Source of the DNA: Actinomycetota bacterium
GTDB taxonomy: Bacteria; Actinomycetota; Humimicrobiia; Humimicrobiales; Humimicrobiaceae
Direction: 5' to 3'
Length of the DNA: 64,000 nucleotides
Assembly: GCA_023475715.1 (NCBI GenBank)
Contig: JAMCVO010000087.1
Location: 1-64,000 of the forward strand
Shown here: positions 47,132 through 56,280 of the stretch, in pieces
How positions within the stretch are numbered: the first letter of the stretch is position 1
Layout: each line of letters opens with the position of its first letter
Program-made: the position numbers and the translations under genes
Notes under the pieces: generated by a model
What the model saw: the letters and a program-made list of their open reading frames with translations, nothing else
Told to the model about the DNA's origin: nothing
The model's database searches: none

Positions 47132-48826
47132 TTATGGTTTCCAAAGTTTAAGGTTTTCGACTACCGGACCAAGAGAAAGTGCAGGGAAAAAAGTCAATGC
47201 TCCTATAATCAGGATCATTGCGATAAGCATGAAAATAAATAAAATGCTGGTAGTCTTGAAAGTGCCTGAACTTTCCGGGATTATCTTTTTTGAAGCAATG
47301 GAACCGGAAATTGCAAGAACAGGTATTATTACCCCGAATCTTCCTGTAAACATGGCCGCAGCCAGGAAAAGATTATAAAAAATAGTATTGGCATTCAGAC
47401 CTGCAAAAGCACTGCCATTATTCTGAGCCGCTGATGAAAAAGCATACAAAATCTCTGTAAGCCCATGGGGGCCCTTATTCAGGATAGATGAAGTGCCTGC
47501 AGTTGTAATTGAGGCAATGGCGCTTCCTGTAAGTATAAAAGCTGAAGGTATTATTATGGCAATAACAGCCATTTTTACCTCATATGCTTCTATTTTTTTC
47601 CCCATATACTCCGGGGTCCTTCCTACCATAAGCCCGACAATGAATATGGTAAAGAAAACAAATATCATTATAGAATAAAATCCTGCACCGGCCCCGCCAA
47701 ATATGACTTCTCCCAGCATTATCTGAAGCAGAGCAACCATGCCTGCGAGAGGAGTGAGGCTGCTGTGCATATTGTTAACTGCACCGCTGGATATAGCTGT
47801 AGTTAGTGTAGAAAATAGAGAAGAACCTGTAAGCCCGAACCTTGCTTCCTTACCCTCCATTGATGTAGGCATTGAAATACCCATTTTTGCGAGCAGCGGG
47901 TTCCCTTTTATTTCTGTTATATAAATAACAAGGAACATCATAATCAATAGAATAAACATAGCAGAAAAAATAATATATCCCTGTTTTTTGTTTCCTGTCA
48001 TTTTCTCAAAAGTTATTACAAGTCCTGCTGGGATAATTATCATGGCTATCATTTCTATTATATTTGACAGTCCTGTAGGATTTTCAAAAGGATGTGAAGA
48101 ATTTACATTAAAAAATCCGCTGCCATTGGTCCCAAGCATTTTTATAGCCTCCTGGGAGGCAACCGGACCCATCGGAAGAACTTGCTTTACCCCCTCAACT
48201 GTAGCAGCAACTTGATAAGGATTTAAATTCTGGATGACACCCTGTCCGACAAGCAGCAGCGCTATGGTTATTGAAAGGGGGAGAAGTATATAAAGTATTG
48301 ATTTTACCATATCTGACCAGTAATTGCCGATTCCGCATGTCTGTTTCCTTACAAGACCTCTTATAAGAGCAACTGCTACGCACATTCCTGTTGCAGCAGA
48401 AGCAAAATTCTGTACTGTCAGGCCTGCCATCTGAGAAAAATAACTCAAGGTAGTTTCACCTGCATAGGCTTGCCAGTTGGTATTTGTAACAAAACTTATG
48501 GAAGTATTAAAGGCCAGAGTAAAAGGCATACCAGGCAGTTTCTGTGGATTAAAGGGAAGGTATTCCTGCAGCATAAGTATGAAAATCAATAACATGATGC
48601 CCAGGATATTTACAGTCAATAGACAAGCTGCATATCTTCTCCAGTTCATTTCTTCAAGAGGGTCTATTCTTAAAATCCTATATATAAAAGATTCAACCGG
48701 CCTGATGATCCTGGTCATAAAAGTCCGCTCATTTGTATAGACTTTTTTCATGTAAATGCCAAGAGGAAAGGAAATGGCAATCATTGCTGCAAAAAAGATT
48801 ATAATCTGGATTATATTAAAAACCAT
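47132..48826 (-). CDS. kdpA: KdpA K+-translocating subunit
   Basis: A 564-residue channel-like protein with about ten membrane segments. It has TNTNWQAYAGETTLSYFSQM, the selectivity-filter segment GTNGSGFFNVNSSHPFENP and SSAAQNNGSAFAGLNANT. It binds and passes K+ into the pathway to KdpB. It is the first gene of kdpABC-kdpDE, which would be induced by K+ limitation by analogy with E. coli. Confidence 0.97.
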   Translation of the reverse strand: MVFNIIQIIIFFAAMIAISFPLGIYMKKVYTNERTFMTRIIRPVESFIYRILRIDPLEEMNWRRYAACLLTVNILGIMLLIFILMLQEYLPFNPQKLPGMPFTLAFNTSISFVTNTNWQAYAGETTLSYFSQMAGLTVQNFASAATGMCVAVALIRGLVRKQTCGIGNYWSDMVKSILYILLPLSITIALLLVGQGVIQNLNPYQVAATVEGVKQVLPMGPVASQEAIKMLGTNGSGFFNVNSSHPFENPTGLSNIIEMIAMIIIPAGLVITFEKMTGNKKQGYIIFSAMFILLIMMFLVIYITEIKGNPLLAKMGISMPTSMEGKEARFGLTGSSLFSTLTTAISSGAVNNMHSSLTPLAGMVALLQIMLGEVIFGGAGAGFYSIMIFVFFTIFIVGLMVGRTPEYMGKKIEAYEVKMAVIAIIIPSAFILTGSAIASITTAGTSSILNKGPHGLTEILYAFSSAAQNNGSAFAGLNANTIFYNLFLAAAMFTGRFGVIIPVLAISGSIASKKIIPESSGTFKTTSILFIFMLIAMILIIGALTFFPALSLGPVVENLKLWKP

Positions 48827-49040
48827 TTTATTTACGAACTTCTATAAATTAATAAAAAACCTGTAATTTTTCTGCTTTAAATTAAAGGTAAAAATAAAAA
48901 AAACCTAAAAATATCCAATAATTAAATTTTATTTTTTTAAACTTCAATTTTAAAGTAAAAATAATGGCCAGAAGTGTAAAAAAAATATAAAAATAAGCTT
49001 GAAGTGGATAATTGTAAGCAATAAGCATGACAATATATTT

Positions 49041-49170
49041 TTTGCGATACAGTTCCGATTTCATAAAGTACCCAATTTTTACTGCGATAGAGTACCTATT
49101 TCCAGCGTATTAGGAGCTATTGGCAAAATATTGCACTGTAACAGATATCCTGGAATAAATTTTTAAAGCT
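49041..49170 (+). repeat. R1 phased repeat, copy A
   Basis: Units GCGATACAGTTCCGATTT (49044) and GCGATAGAGTACCTATTT start exactly 40 bases apart, followed by TATTAGGAGCTATTGG and a tail ending AAATTTTTAAAGCT. It shares layout with copies at 50221, 50398, 51921 and 54061. It fills the centre of the 510-base kdpA-uppP gap. The rest of that gap is AT-rich with no other structure beyond the palindrome at 49278. Confidence 0.75.
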
Positions 49171-49277
49171 CCGGAATTCAGAATAAGTCCAAGACCAATA
49201 AAACCAATCTACATTATCCATCTATAAGGATAATTTTGTTTAGGATTTTTATTAATACCTTAACTGATATATAATAC

Positions 49278-49290
49278 CCTAAATTTTAGG
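49278..49290. promoter_or_regulatory. Palindrome upstream of uppP
   Basis: CCTAAA-T-TTTAGG is a perfect 6+6 palindrome just after a TATAAT-like hexamer, 47 bases before the uppP start. It could be an operator or small hairpin in the leader. Confidence 0.35.
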
Positions 49291-49336
49291 AAAAAATAAA
49301 TTATCTTAAAAATAAGGATTATAATTATAAAAATCT

Positions 49337-50128
49337 ATGAGCATAATTCAATCAATAATTTATGGAATTGTTCAGGGAATTACTGAGTTTCTTCCCATAT
49401 CAAGCACCGCCCATTTAATACTGATTCCATGGTTTTTTGGCTGGAAAGATCCAGGAATTGTATTTGACATAGCCTTGCATATAGGAACTGCTCTTGCAGT
49501 AATACTTTTTTTTATAAAGGACTGGATTATTTTAATCCGGGCAGGGTTTACAAAACCTAAATCAGATGATGGAAAGCTTTTCTGGTTTATTGCAGTTGCC
49601 ACTGTCCCAGGGGGACTTGCAGGAATGCTGCTTGATGATTATATGGAGAGAATAAGAAACCCTCTTTTAATTGGAATTGTTTTAATAATTTTTGGTATTG
49701 TGCTGTATCTGGCAGATAGAATAGGAAAAAATAAAATCGAGCTGAAAAATATGGGTTTATTAAGAAGCCTGTATATAGGTTTATCTCAAGCACTTGCAGT
49801 AATTCCTGGAATATCACGCTCAGGCGTAACAATGTCTGCAGGCCGTTTCCTTGGCATGACAAGAGAAAGCATAGCCAAATTTACTTTTTTGCTTTCAGGA
49901 CCGATAATACTTGCAGCCGGACTTTACCATATTAAAGATTTAAATAGCATGTCTGTTGATACAATTCCATTTGTAACTGCCATTTTAACTTCTGCAATTG
50001 TTGGAGCACTGGCCATTAAATTCTTACTGATTTATCTTAAAAAATGGGGATTTGGTCTGTTTGCATTATACAGATTTGCTTTAGGAGCTTTTATTATAAT
50101 ACTGTATTTTGTAAGGCTTAATTTTTAA
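49337..50128 (+). CDS. uppP: Undecaprenyl-diphosphatase UppP
   Basis: A 263-residue membrane phosphatase that recycles undecaprenyl pyrophosphate for wall synthesis and confers bacitracin tolerance. It has GIVQGITEFLPISSTAHLIL (key Glu and SS motif) and ALAVIPGISRSGVTMSAG (PGxSRSG). About eight membrane segments, normal length. It stands alone between two repeat-rich gaps. Confidence 0.96.
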   Translation: MSIIQSIIYGIVQGITEFLPISSTAHLILIPWFFGWKDPGIVFDIALHIGTALAVILFFIKDWIILIRAGFTKPKSDDGKLFWFIAVATVPGGLAGMLLDDYMERIRNPLLIGIVLIIFGIVLYLADRIGKNKIELKNMGLLRSLYIGLSQALAVIPGISRSGVTMSAGRFLGMTRESIAKFTFLLSGPIILAAGLYHIKDLNSMSVDTIPFVTAILTSAIVGALAIKFLLIYLKKWGFGLFALYRFALGAFIIILYFVRLNF

Positions 50129-50220
50129 TATTCTTAATTACTCTTTAATATTTAACATTCAGACAACAAATACTTAATACTTGATTAAAAAAGAAAGATT
50201 TTTTATAAAGGTCCAGGATA

Positions 50221-50354
50221 TTTTTTGTGAAATAATACTGATTTTATAAACTGGTTATTTACCTGTGTTATACAGTACTTATTTTAAACATATTAGGAGC
50301 TATTAACGAATACTACCTTAATGGATACAACCAGGAGATAAATTCTTAAAGTTG
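50221..50354 (+). repeat. R1 phased repeat, copy B
   Basis: GTGAAATAATACTGATTTTA (50227) and GTTATACAGTACTTATTTTA start 40 bases apart, then TATTAGGAGCTATTAACG and a tail AGATAAATTCTTAAAGTT. Copy C starts 171 bases after B, so the two are in tandem. Confidence 0.75.
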
Positions 50355-50397
50355 GGATAAAAAAGAAAAATTTTTATAGAAGACTGCAACAATTTTT

Positions 50398-50480
50398 GTG
50401 GAATAATACTGATTTTATAATCAGGCTAAATATCAATATTATACAATAATTATTTTATATAAAATATTAGCTTTTATAAT
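50398..50480 (+). repeat. R1 phased repeat, copy C, partial
   Basis: GTGGAATAATACTGATTTTA then ATTATACAATAATTATTTTA after exactly 40 bases; the downstream tail is degenerate. Copies B and C occupy most of the 493-base gap after uppP. Confidence 0.65.
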
Positions 50481-50621
50481 ATATAATTATAGGTATTATT
50501 ATTGCAATTAATGGACATATTTGAAAAATAAAAATTTTATAATTTTTAAAATATGGAATAATCATTTCAAAAGGATTATTTTCAGCTTAAAGGTACGACT
50601 GCAGAAAAAGTTGTTCATGAT

Positions 50622-51752
50622 TTGGCAACAAAAACTTTTCTTATTGACTGGTGTTTTCTGAATCCAAAACTACAGAACAGAAAAGAATTATGTGATTTAT
50701 TGGTAGTTTTTGATGATACGGCTATTATTTGGCAAATTAAAGATTTGAAACTTGATAAAAACAATAATTATAAAAAAACTGAAGTCAATAAAAATCTGCG
50801 ACAGCTTGCTGGAGCAAGAAGACAATTGTTTGAGCTTAAAACACCTATTCCTCTGAAAAATATCAGAAGAAGCGAAGAAATATTTGATTCCTTAAAAATG
50901 AAGCATATTTTTTTAATTTCAGTTTTGCTTGGAGAAGGAGAAGATGTATTTCAATTTACAGAAGAAATAAAAAATAATAAAGTTCATGTTTTTGCTCGAG
51001 TTTTTACTCAAATTGTATTAAATGAGCTGGATACAGTAAGTGATTTCATTAATTATTTAAAAGCAAAAGAATTATTTCTTGATACAGAAAAATCTATAAT
51101 TATTATGGGCGGTGAAGAAGAATTTCTGGCTCGATATTTGATTGATAGCAGAAGCTTTGACAGTTTTAAAAACTCGGAATTCATTGTGATCAAAGAAGGC
51201 TTATGGAAAAATTTACAAAATGATTCAGCATATAAAGCAAAGAAGAAAGAAGACAGGATTAGCTATGGCTGGGATAGCATAATTAATCGTGCACATGAAG
51301 GATCGATTCAATATGAATTTATTGCCAGAGAACTTGCAAGACCAAATAGATTTCATAGAAGATATTTGAGTAAAGTTTTTTTTGAAGATCATATTATTGC
51401 TCATAAAACTAAAGAAGGTGATTTATATAGATGTATACTTTCTACAGATGGAGTAACATATTGTTTTCTTTTTCATGATGAACCAGAACCAAGAATTAAT
51501 CGAAAGAATATGTTATTTCTTATTTGTTGGATAGCCCGAGGAATGTATAAAGAAAATAAAAAAATCATAGGAATTGCTACAGAGATGAAAATACGACCTA
51601 CTTGTTCTTATGATTTTGTTCTAAGGCATCAACCAGATTGGACAGAAGAAGACCAAATGAAAATGGAGAAATTACAAAAAGATATAGGTATTTTTGTAAA
51701 TCCAATTGTAAAACATACTCATGAAGATGAATATCCACAAGTAAATAAATAG
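50622..51752 (+). CDS. Putative PD-(D/E)xK-type nuclease, start uncertain
   Basis: 376 residues from TTG 50622. NPKLQNRKELCDLLVVFDD then AIIWQIKDLKLD, with Asp 25 and Q-x-K 38-40, resembles the D...(E/Q)xK core of NERD/Mrr-like nucleases. The rest (KNLRQLAGARRQLF, then a 200-residue C-terminal region with FHRRYLSKVFFEDHI) I do not recognise. The frame stays open upstream to 50562 and that stretch (FQLKGTTAEKVVHDL) reads like a natural N-terminus, but its only ATG (50553) is followed two codons later by TAA. The true start may be lost. It is flanked by R1 repeats. Confidence 0.5.
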   Translation: MATKTFLIDWCFLNPKLQNRKELCDLLVVFDDTAIIWQIKDLKLDKNNNYKKTEVNKNLRQLAGARRQLFELKTPIPLKNIRRSEEIFDSLKMKHIFLISVLLGEGEDVFQFTEEIKNNKVHVFARVFTQIVLNELDTVSDFINYLKAKELFLDTEKSIIIMGGEEEFLARYLIDSRSFDSFKNSEFIVIKEGLWKNLQNDSAYKAKKKEDRISYGWDSIINRAHEGSIQYEFIARELARPNRFHRRYLSKVFFEDHIIAHKTKEGDLYRCILSTDGVTYCFLFHDEPEPRINRKNMLFLICWIARGMYKENKKIIGIATEMKIRPTCSYDFVLRHQPDWTEEDQMKMEKLQKDIGIFVNPIVKHTHEDEYPQVNK

Positions 51753-51920
51753 AACATTTTAAAAATGTATGTTTTTTAAATTAAAAGAATCGATTGGTCG
51801 GGAGTTCTGCAAGAGGCTGTATCAGGACGAATCTATAAAATCTTCCAGAGTAAATTCTTAAATCTGTAATAAAAATTAAAAATATGGTTAAACGAATGAA
51901 AGATTATGACTTTTTTGTGT

Positions 51921-52040
51921 TTTTTTGCGATATAATTCCAATTTTATAAACCGGTTAAATTTCAGTGTTATACAGTACTTATTTCTACGCTATTTGGAAT
52001 CATTGGCGGAATATTAGCCGGTAATATATTTTTAAAATAA
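51921..52040 (+). repeat. R1 phased repeat, copy D
   Basis: GCGATATAATTCCAATTTTA (51927) and GTTATACAGTACTTATTTCT start 40 bases apart, followed by GCTATTTGGAATCATTGGCG. A tail from another unit (AGAGTAAATTCTTAAATCT) precedes it near 51850. Confidence 0.75.
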
Positions 52041-52144
52041 ACCAGTTTTTTAAAGCGGATTTTATATAATTTATATCTTTTAAAGATCTTAAATAAAAAA
52101 ATTTGTTCTACATCTATTCATCATAAATATTTAATTATTGCTTA

Positions 52145-52306
52145 TTAATAACTCTTATAATTAAAGATCTTTTCAATAATTTTTCTATTTATCTTTTCTC
52201 TATAAATTTCTTGTTTTTGGGTCAAATTTATTTTTCTTGCAGTATCTATAGAAAAATCATATTCCCAGTCATTAATCCATTTTCTTTTAAAAAATCCTAA
52301 ATCCAC
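52145..52306 (-). other. Possible 53-residue small ORF after the SIR2 gene
   Basis: GTG-started frame with a charged product containing KRKWINDWEYDFSIDTARK and IYREKINRKIIEKIF. It begins 14 bases after the SIR2 stop. No clear Shine-Dalgarno. It could be a small partner or a displaced C-terminal piece of the same gene. Confidence 0.35.
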
Positions 52307-52319
52307 TCACTATCTGCAA

Positions 52320-53620
52320 TTATAATACTGTCTCTACCAATACCAACAGCATATCACCTGCAGCAGAAACTTTTGATAACACATCCTTGTAACGATTTTG
52401 CTGATCTAATTTTAAAAGTTCACTATAACTGTCTTTATAATCTGAAACTTCAACTTTTATTGAACTGCTCTCATTACTGATTGTCTCAATCCCGGCTTTT
52501 AGTAGTATTTTTTTAATGAATTCTGCTTTTTTTGATTTATTCTTTAAAATCTCCTCTAGTGAATCAAATTCCGACTTGTCGGAAAGGTTGATTTCTGATC
52601 CTTTACGCTTCAATGATTTGAAAGAATGATATTGTTTTAGTTCTTCGTAAGATATCCTTTTTCTATCTTTAAAGACCCGATACCTTTCGTAAAGGATATT
52701 CAAAAGAGGTTCTAGGAGATAATCACTGCCAGTGTCTGAAATACATTCCAGTAATGAACATATAACTATGCCCATCTTATTTGGCATAATATTTGAGTAT
52801 CTTTTTTTAATTATCTTGGGTATTTCTAAAGCACTTATCGTAATTATGTTGTTCTTTGAGAAATATCTGTCAATATATTTTTCTTTGCGTTCAATAAGGA
52901 TAAAGTTACTCTGTCTTTTGGCCTTATTACAGCTCTGGGCTAGATATTCAAGCCAGCTAATTATCAGTTTTAGATTGTAATCCTTTAACGAGTATCCGAT
53001 GAATAGAAATGTATGGTCGACCAGTAGGGACTTTATAAAAGTTTCTATTAAAATATGTTTTTGAGAGTAATTTAAATAATCCTCTTCCTTTAAAACAATA
53101 TCATTTAACTCATTAATATCTCCATGCATCTTTATTATATAACTATTATTTGAATGGTAGGTTAAAAGATCTTCGTCCTTAATTACAATCTTATAGATCA
53201 TTTTGTTTGGGTTTTCTGTATTTTCAATCAATTTGTCAAAATTTGTGGTTATGATATGTTTTGGTTGCAAATCCATTATCATACTATTTATTTTGTTGGG
53301 TTTTGCATCAATGCTGAACACTTCTTTTATAGTATTTAAATAATCAGCTTTTTTCTTATTGTAAAAATATTGTGGTATTTTAAGATAATCATCCTGGCAG
53401 AAGTTATATTTCTCATCACAGTCTGGAGTACAGTTTAAAGAACTGTGGAAACTGCATTTACCACACTTGTCTATTTCCAATTTTTCGCAAAACGTTTAAT
53501 AAGCTCATACCAGCTAGGAATACCAGAATTATTGGAAACACCTGCACCAACAAAGATTACAAGCCTATTACTCTCTCGTGCCTCTCTTAATCTCTTTAGT
53601 TTTTCCTTGAAGTTCATCAT
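52320..53620 (-). pseudogene. SIR2-domain defence-type gene with one frameshift
   Basis: From ATG 53620 the frame encodes VIFVGAGVSNNSGIPSWYEL, the SIR2 NAD-binding motif, then ends at TAG after ...KRFAKNWK. Reading the run AAAAA at 53481-53485 with one more A restores KRFAKKLEIDKCGKC and joins the long frame at 52320-53480. That frame contains HIITTNFDKLIE, YIIKMHGDI and FLFIGYSLKDYN, the remaining SIR2_2 motifs. A Cys-rich insert (CGKC...C...C...C, about 53400-53470) may bind zinc. The last 190 residues are unrecognised. SIR2 proteins in phage defence deplete NAD. A homopolymer error is possible. Confidence 0.75.
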
Positions 53621-53828
53621 TCAATCTATATTTTCACTGAGGAACTTTTTATATTGATAGAATAAAATATATTGAAAACATTATTAAACATGCCATCAAA
53701 GTATATGATAAACGTAGTGGATAACTTTGACTAATACGTTTATTATATTCAAGAATTGTATAAAATGAAATCTAGCCTGTTTATAATTATTGAAATAGAT
53801 GTATTACCGGTTATGAGATTAATACAAA

Positions 53829-53987
53829 TTATACAGAAGAGTTCTTCAAATTATCAATTTCACCAGCAAGGGTAACTAAGAATATGTATAAACCAATGTG
53901 ATATAAAAGTTGTGCAATTTCTGGTTCACCATACATTTTGTTTATATGCGACAATCCTCTTAATATTTGGTTCCTGAAAACAAATTC
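53829..53987 (-). other. Startless 52-codon open frame
   Basis: Product contains FRNQILRGLSHINKMYGEPE then IAQLLYHIGLYIFLVTLAGE, helical in character, and an internal ATG. No homologue recognised. It lies upstream of the SIR2 gene in the 620-base gap 53621-54240, which otherwise holds AT-rich sequence and repeat E. Confidence 0.25.
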
Positions 53988-54060
53988 TTACTGAATCAAT
54001 TAAATATCCAGGATAAATTCTTAAAGCTAATAAAAATGAAAAAATACTTTTTGCTGATTT

Positions 54061-54190
54061 TTTGTGATATAGTTCCGATTTTGTTAACCGGGTGAATTTT
54101 AGTGTGATAGAGTTCCTGTTAGTGTGGTATTAGGAACTATTGGTAGAGTACTGTATCTTAGCCATAATCCAAATTAAATTCTTAAAGCTG
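54061..54190 (+). repeat. R1 phased repeat, copy E
   Basis: GTGATATAGTTCCGATTTTG (54064) and GTGATAGAGTTCCTGTTAGT start 40 bases apart; AGTTCCT and AGGAACT form an inverted repeat in the second half. It ends AAATTCTTAAAGCT, and a preceding tail (CAGGATAAATTCTTAAAGCT) lies near 54010. It abuts the recombinase remnant. Confidence 0.75.
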
Positions 54191-54242
54191 AAGTAAAAAC
54201 AATATATTCGATAATTGCATACGTATATATCAATGAAAAATA

Positions 54243-54814
54243 GGTATTTATAATCCTGCCTCAATTCCGGGACTGGCACTGGAAGTACTGGGTGAATCAC
54301 ATAAAGACGAAACTGCTGAGCGTAAAACAATATTTAATAACCTGCAGAAAACCTATAAGGATATTGAAAGTCAGATAAATAAACTTACAGACATGAAGTT
54401 AAAAGACCAGCTAACAGATGAAGAATATGATGCTAAAAGAGAGGAGCTTCTGGCCGATAAGTCCAGATTAAAGAAAATATTGATAATTATGATCACAGGA
54501 TTGATAACTGGTTAGAACTGACAGAAAAAGTATTTGATTTTATAAGCTGTGCACGTGATGCCTTTGAAATCGGCGATTCGGACACAAAAAAGGCAATTTT
54601 AGCCGCAATTGGCAAGAATATTACACTACTTGATGGCAAAATCTATATCGAGCCGGAAGCATGGCTTGTACCTATAGCAGATAGATATCCAGCACTTGAG
54701 AAAGAGTATAAAATGTTCGAACCGGTAAAAAACACCGATTTTACGCACAAAAATGGAGTTTTAGCGCCTATTCGTACGGCTTGGCTGGGGAAGAAGGATT
54801 CGAACCATAAATAA
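54243..54814 (+). pseudogene. Decayed serine recombinase, C-terminal fragment
   Basis: The fragment reads NPASIPGLALEVLGESHKDE, then coiled-coil sequence with DQLTDEEYDAKREELLADKS, then WLELTEKVFDFISCARDAF and DTKKAILAAIGKNITLLDGK, typical of the C-terminal third of large serine recombinases. Reaching it needs frame changes near 54420, 54472 and 54540, so it is not functional. The resolvase core and recombinase domains are missing. The tail reads into a sequence resembling the reverse of a tRNA 3' end. Confidence 0.85.
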
Positions 54815-54897
54815 AATTATTAAGCTCACAAATAAATTATTTTTATTTCATCTGATGTCGTTATCTGATAGAGCCGCACTAAAGGGTAATAAATTTT

Positions 54898-55521
54898 CTA
54901 GGTTTTTCTCCCATATTTTTCTTTTAAAAAATATTTCAGGTTTTTAAGAGCCTTACCCCTATGGCTTATCATGTTTTTTTCATGCTCGGAAAGCTCGGCC
55001 ATAGTTTTACTACTACAGCTGTTGTAACCAACTGGAATAAATATGGAATCATATCCAAATCCACCCGAACCCTTTTCGGTAAAACCAATGCAGCCTTCGC
55101 AAACACCTGAAGAGGTTTTCAATAATCCTTTCCCCGGATCCCATAAAATCATCTTGCAGATAAAACGAGCTGTTCTGTCTTTGAGAGAATTGCAGCTTCC
55201 AAGATTATCAAGTAATTTTTGCCTGTTTTCTTTATCAGTCGCATTCTCTCCTGCATATCTTGAAGATTTAACCCCTGGTTCCCCGCATAAGGCATCGACG
55301 ACAAGCCCTGAGTCGTCAGCAAGCGTAATCGCATTAGTAAATTCAGAAATTGATTTTGCTTTCAGTGTTGCATTTTCAATAAAATCTAAACTGCCTTCAT
55401 CAATGTCAGGAAAGTTTTCAAAATCTTCGAATGTAAGCAATTCTATTTCCGGCAAATCATCAAGGAAGCTTTTAATCTCTTTGATTTTCCCTTTATTCTT
55501 TGTGGCAATTACAATCTTCAT
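54898..55521 (-). CDS. rdgB: XTP/dITP pyrophosphatase RdgB/HAM1
   Basis: A 207-residue house-cleaning enzyme hydrolysing dITP, XTP and ITP. IVIATKNKGKIKEIKSFL, ENATLKAKSI, ITLADDSGLVVDALCGEPGVKSSRYAGENATD (key DDSGL) and GGFGYDSIF are conserved. The C-terminal HEKNMISHRGKAL is standard. It follows rph by one base. Confidence 0.96.
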   Translation of the reverse strand: MKIVIATKNKGKIKEIKSFLDDLPEIELLTFEDFENFPDIDEGSLDFIENATLKAKSISEFTNAITLADDSGLVVDALCGEPGVKSSRYAGENATDKENRQKLLDNLGSCNSLKDRTARFICKMILWDPGKGLLKTSSGVCEGCIGFTEKGSGGFGYDSIFIPVGYNSCSSKTMAELSEHEKNMISHRGKALKNLKYFLKEKYGRKT

Positions 55522-55522
55522 T

Positions 55523-56251
55523 CTAAATATTCTGGCTCAAAATCTTTTTCTGATAACATATTATCTCACTGATCGCTCTTGAAGCTTTATCGAGCATCAT
55601 ATCAAATTTTTCCCTATAAAAAGGGTACCCTTCTGCGCTTGATTGTATTTCTATGAATTTACCGCTGGAATTCATTACAACATTCATATCTACCTGCGCA
55701 GAGGAATCCTCGGCAAAGCACAGGTCAATAAGAACATCATCGTCCACAATACCAAGACTGACAGCAGCCACAAAATCTACTATTGGTATTTCAGGTAAAA
55801 CTTTACGATCCACCATGGAATGAAGACAGTCAAATAGAGCGATAAAGCTGCCTGTAATCGCAGCAGTTCTGGTGCCTCCATCCGCTTCAATAACATCGCA
55901 ATCCAGCCAGATCGTTTTCTCACCGAGTTTATTCATGTCCACTGCACACCTGAGCGACCTGCCAATGAGCCTTTGGATTTCATGGGTTCGTCCGGATATT
56001 TTGCCTGTCACTTGTGGGCGAATAATCCTGATAGGTGCTGATTTAGGTATCATATCATATTCTGCAGTAATCCAGCCGCATCCCTTACCCTTTAAGAAAG
56101 GCGGAACTTTGTCTTCAACTGAAGCCGTGCACACAATCCTTGTTTTTCCCATCTCTATAAATACAGAGCCTTCTGTATGGGAAATAAATTTTCGTGTTAT
56201 TTTTATTGGTCTTATTTCGTCTTGCTTTCTGCCGTCAATTCTATCTCCCAT
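55523..56251 (-). CDS. rph: Ribonuclease PH
   Basis: A 242-residue phosphorolytic exoribonuclease that trims tRNA 3' ends. It has FISHTEGSVFIEMGKTRIVCTASVE (key EGSV), GKGCGWITAEYDMIPKSA, RSLRCAVDMNKLGEKTIWLDCDVIEADGGTRTAAITGS (key DCDVIEADGGTRTA). A rph-rdgB pair is common. The start overlaps nothing and lies 29 bases after murI. Confidence 0.96.
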   Translation of the reverse strand: MGDRIDGRKQDEIRPIKITRKFISHTEGSVFIEMGKTRIVCTASVEDKVPPFLKGKGCGWITAEYDMIPKSAPIRIIRPQVTGKISGRTHEIQRLIGRSLRCAVDMNKLGEKTIWLDCDVIEADGGTRTAAITGSFIALFDCLHSMVDRKVLPEIPIVDFVAAVSLGIVDDDVLIDLCFAEDSSAQVDMNVVMNSSGKFIEIQSSAEGYPFYREKFDMMLDKASRAISEIICYQKKILSQNI

Positions 56252-56280
56252 TGATTTAAACCTTTCAATTATTTTTTTAT

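Noticed and set aside
48882..49064. A 60-codon minus-strand frame with two hydrophobic stretches upstream of kdpA, considered as a KdpF-like gene.
   Set aside because: Its ATG lies inside repeat R1 copy A, it lacks a ribosome-binding site, is twice KdpF length, and the composition follows the local AT-richness.
49041..50480. R1 repeats as an origin of replication with DnaA boxes.
   Set aside because: Units do not match the TTATNCACA box and no dnaA or partition genes are near.
54781..54808. A tRNA gene at the end of the recombinase remnant.
   Set aside because: Only the T-loop and acceptor 3' side resemble a tRNA; the T-stem does not pair well and D- and anticodon arms are absent.
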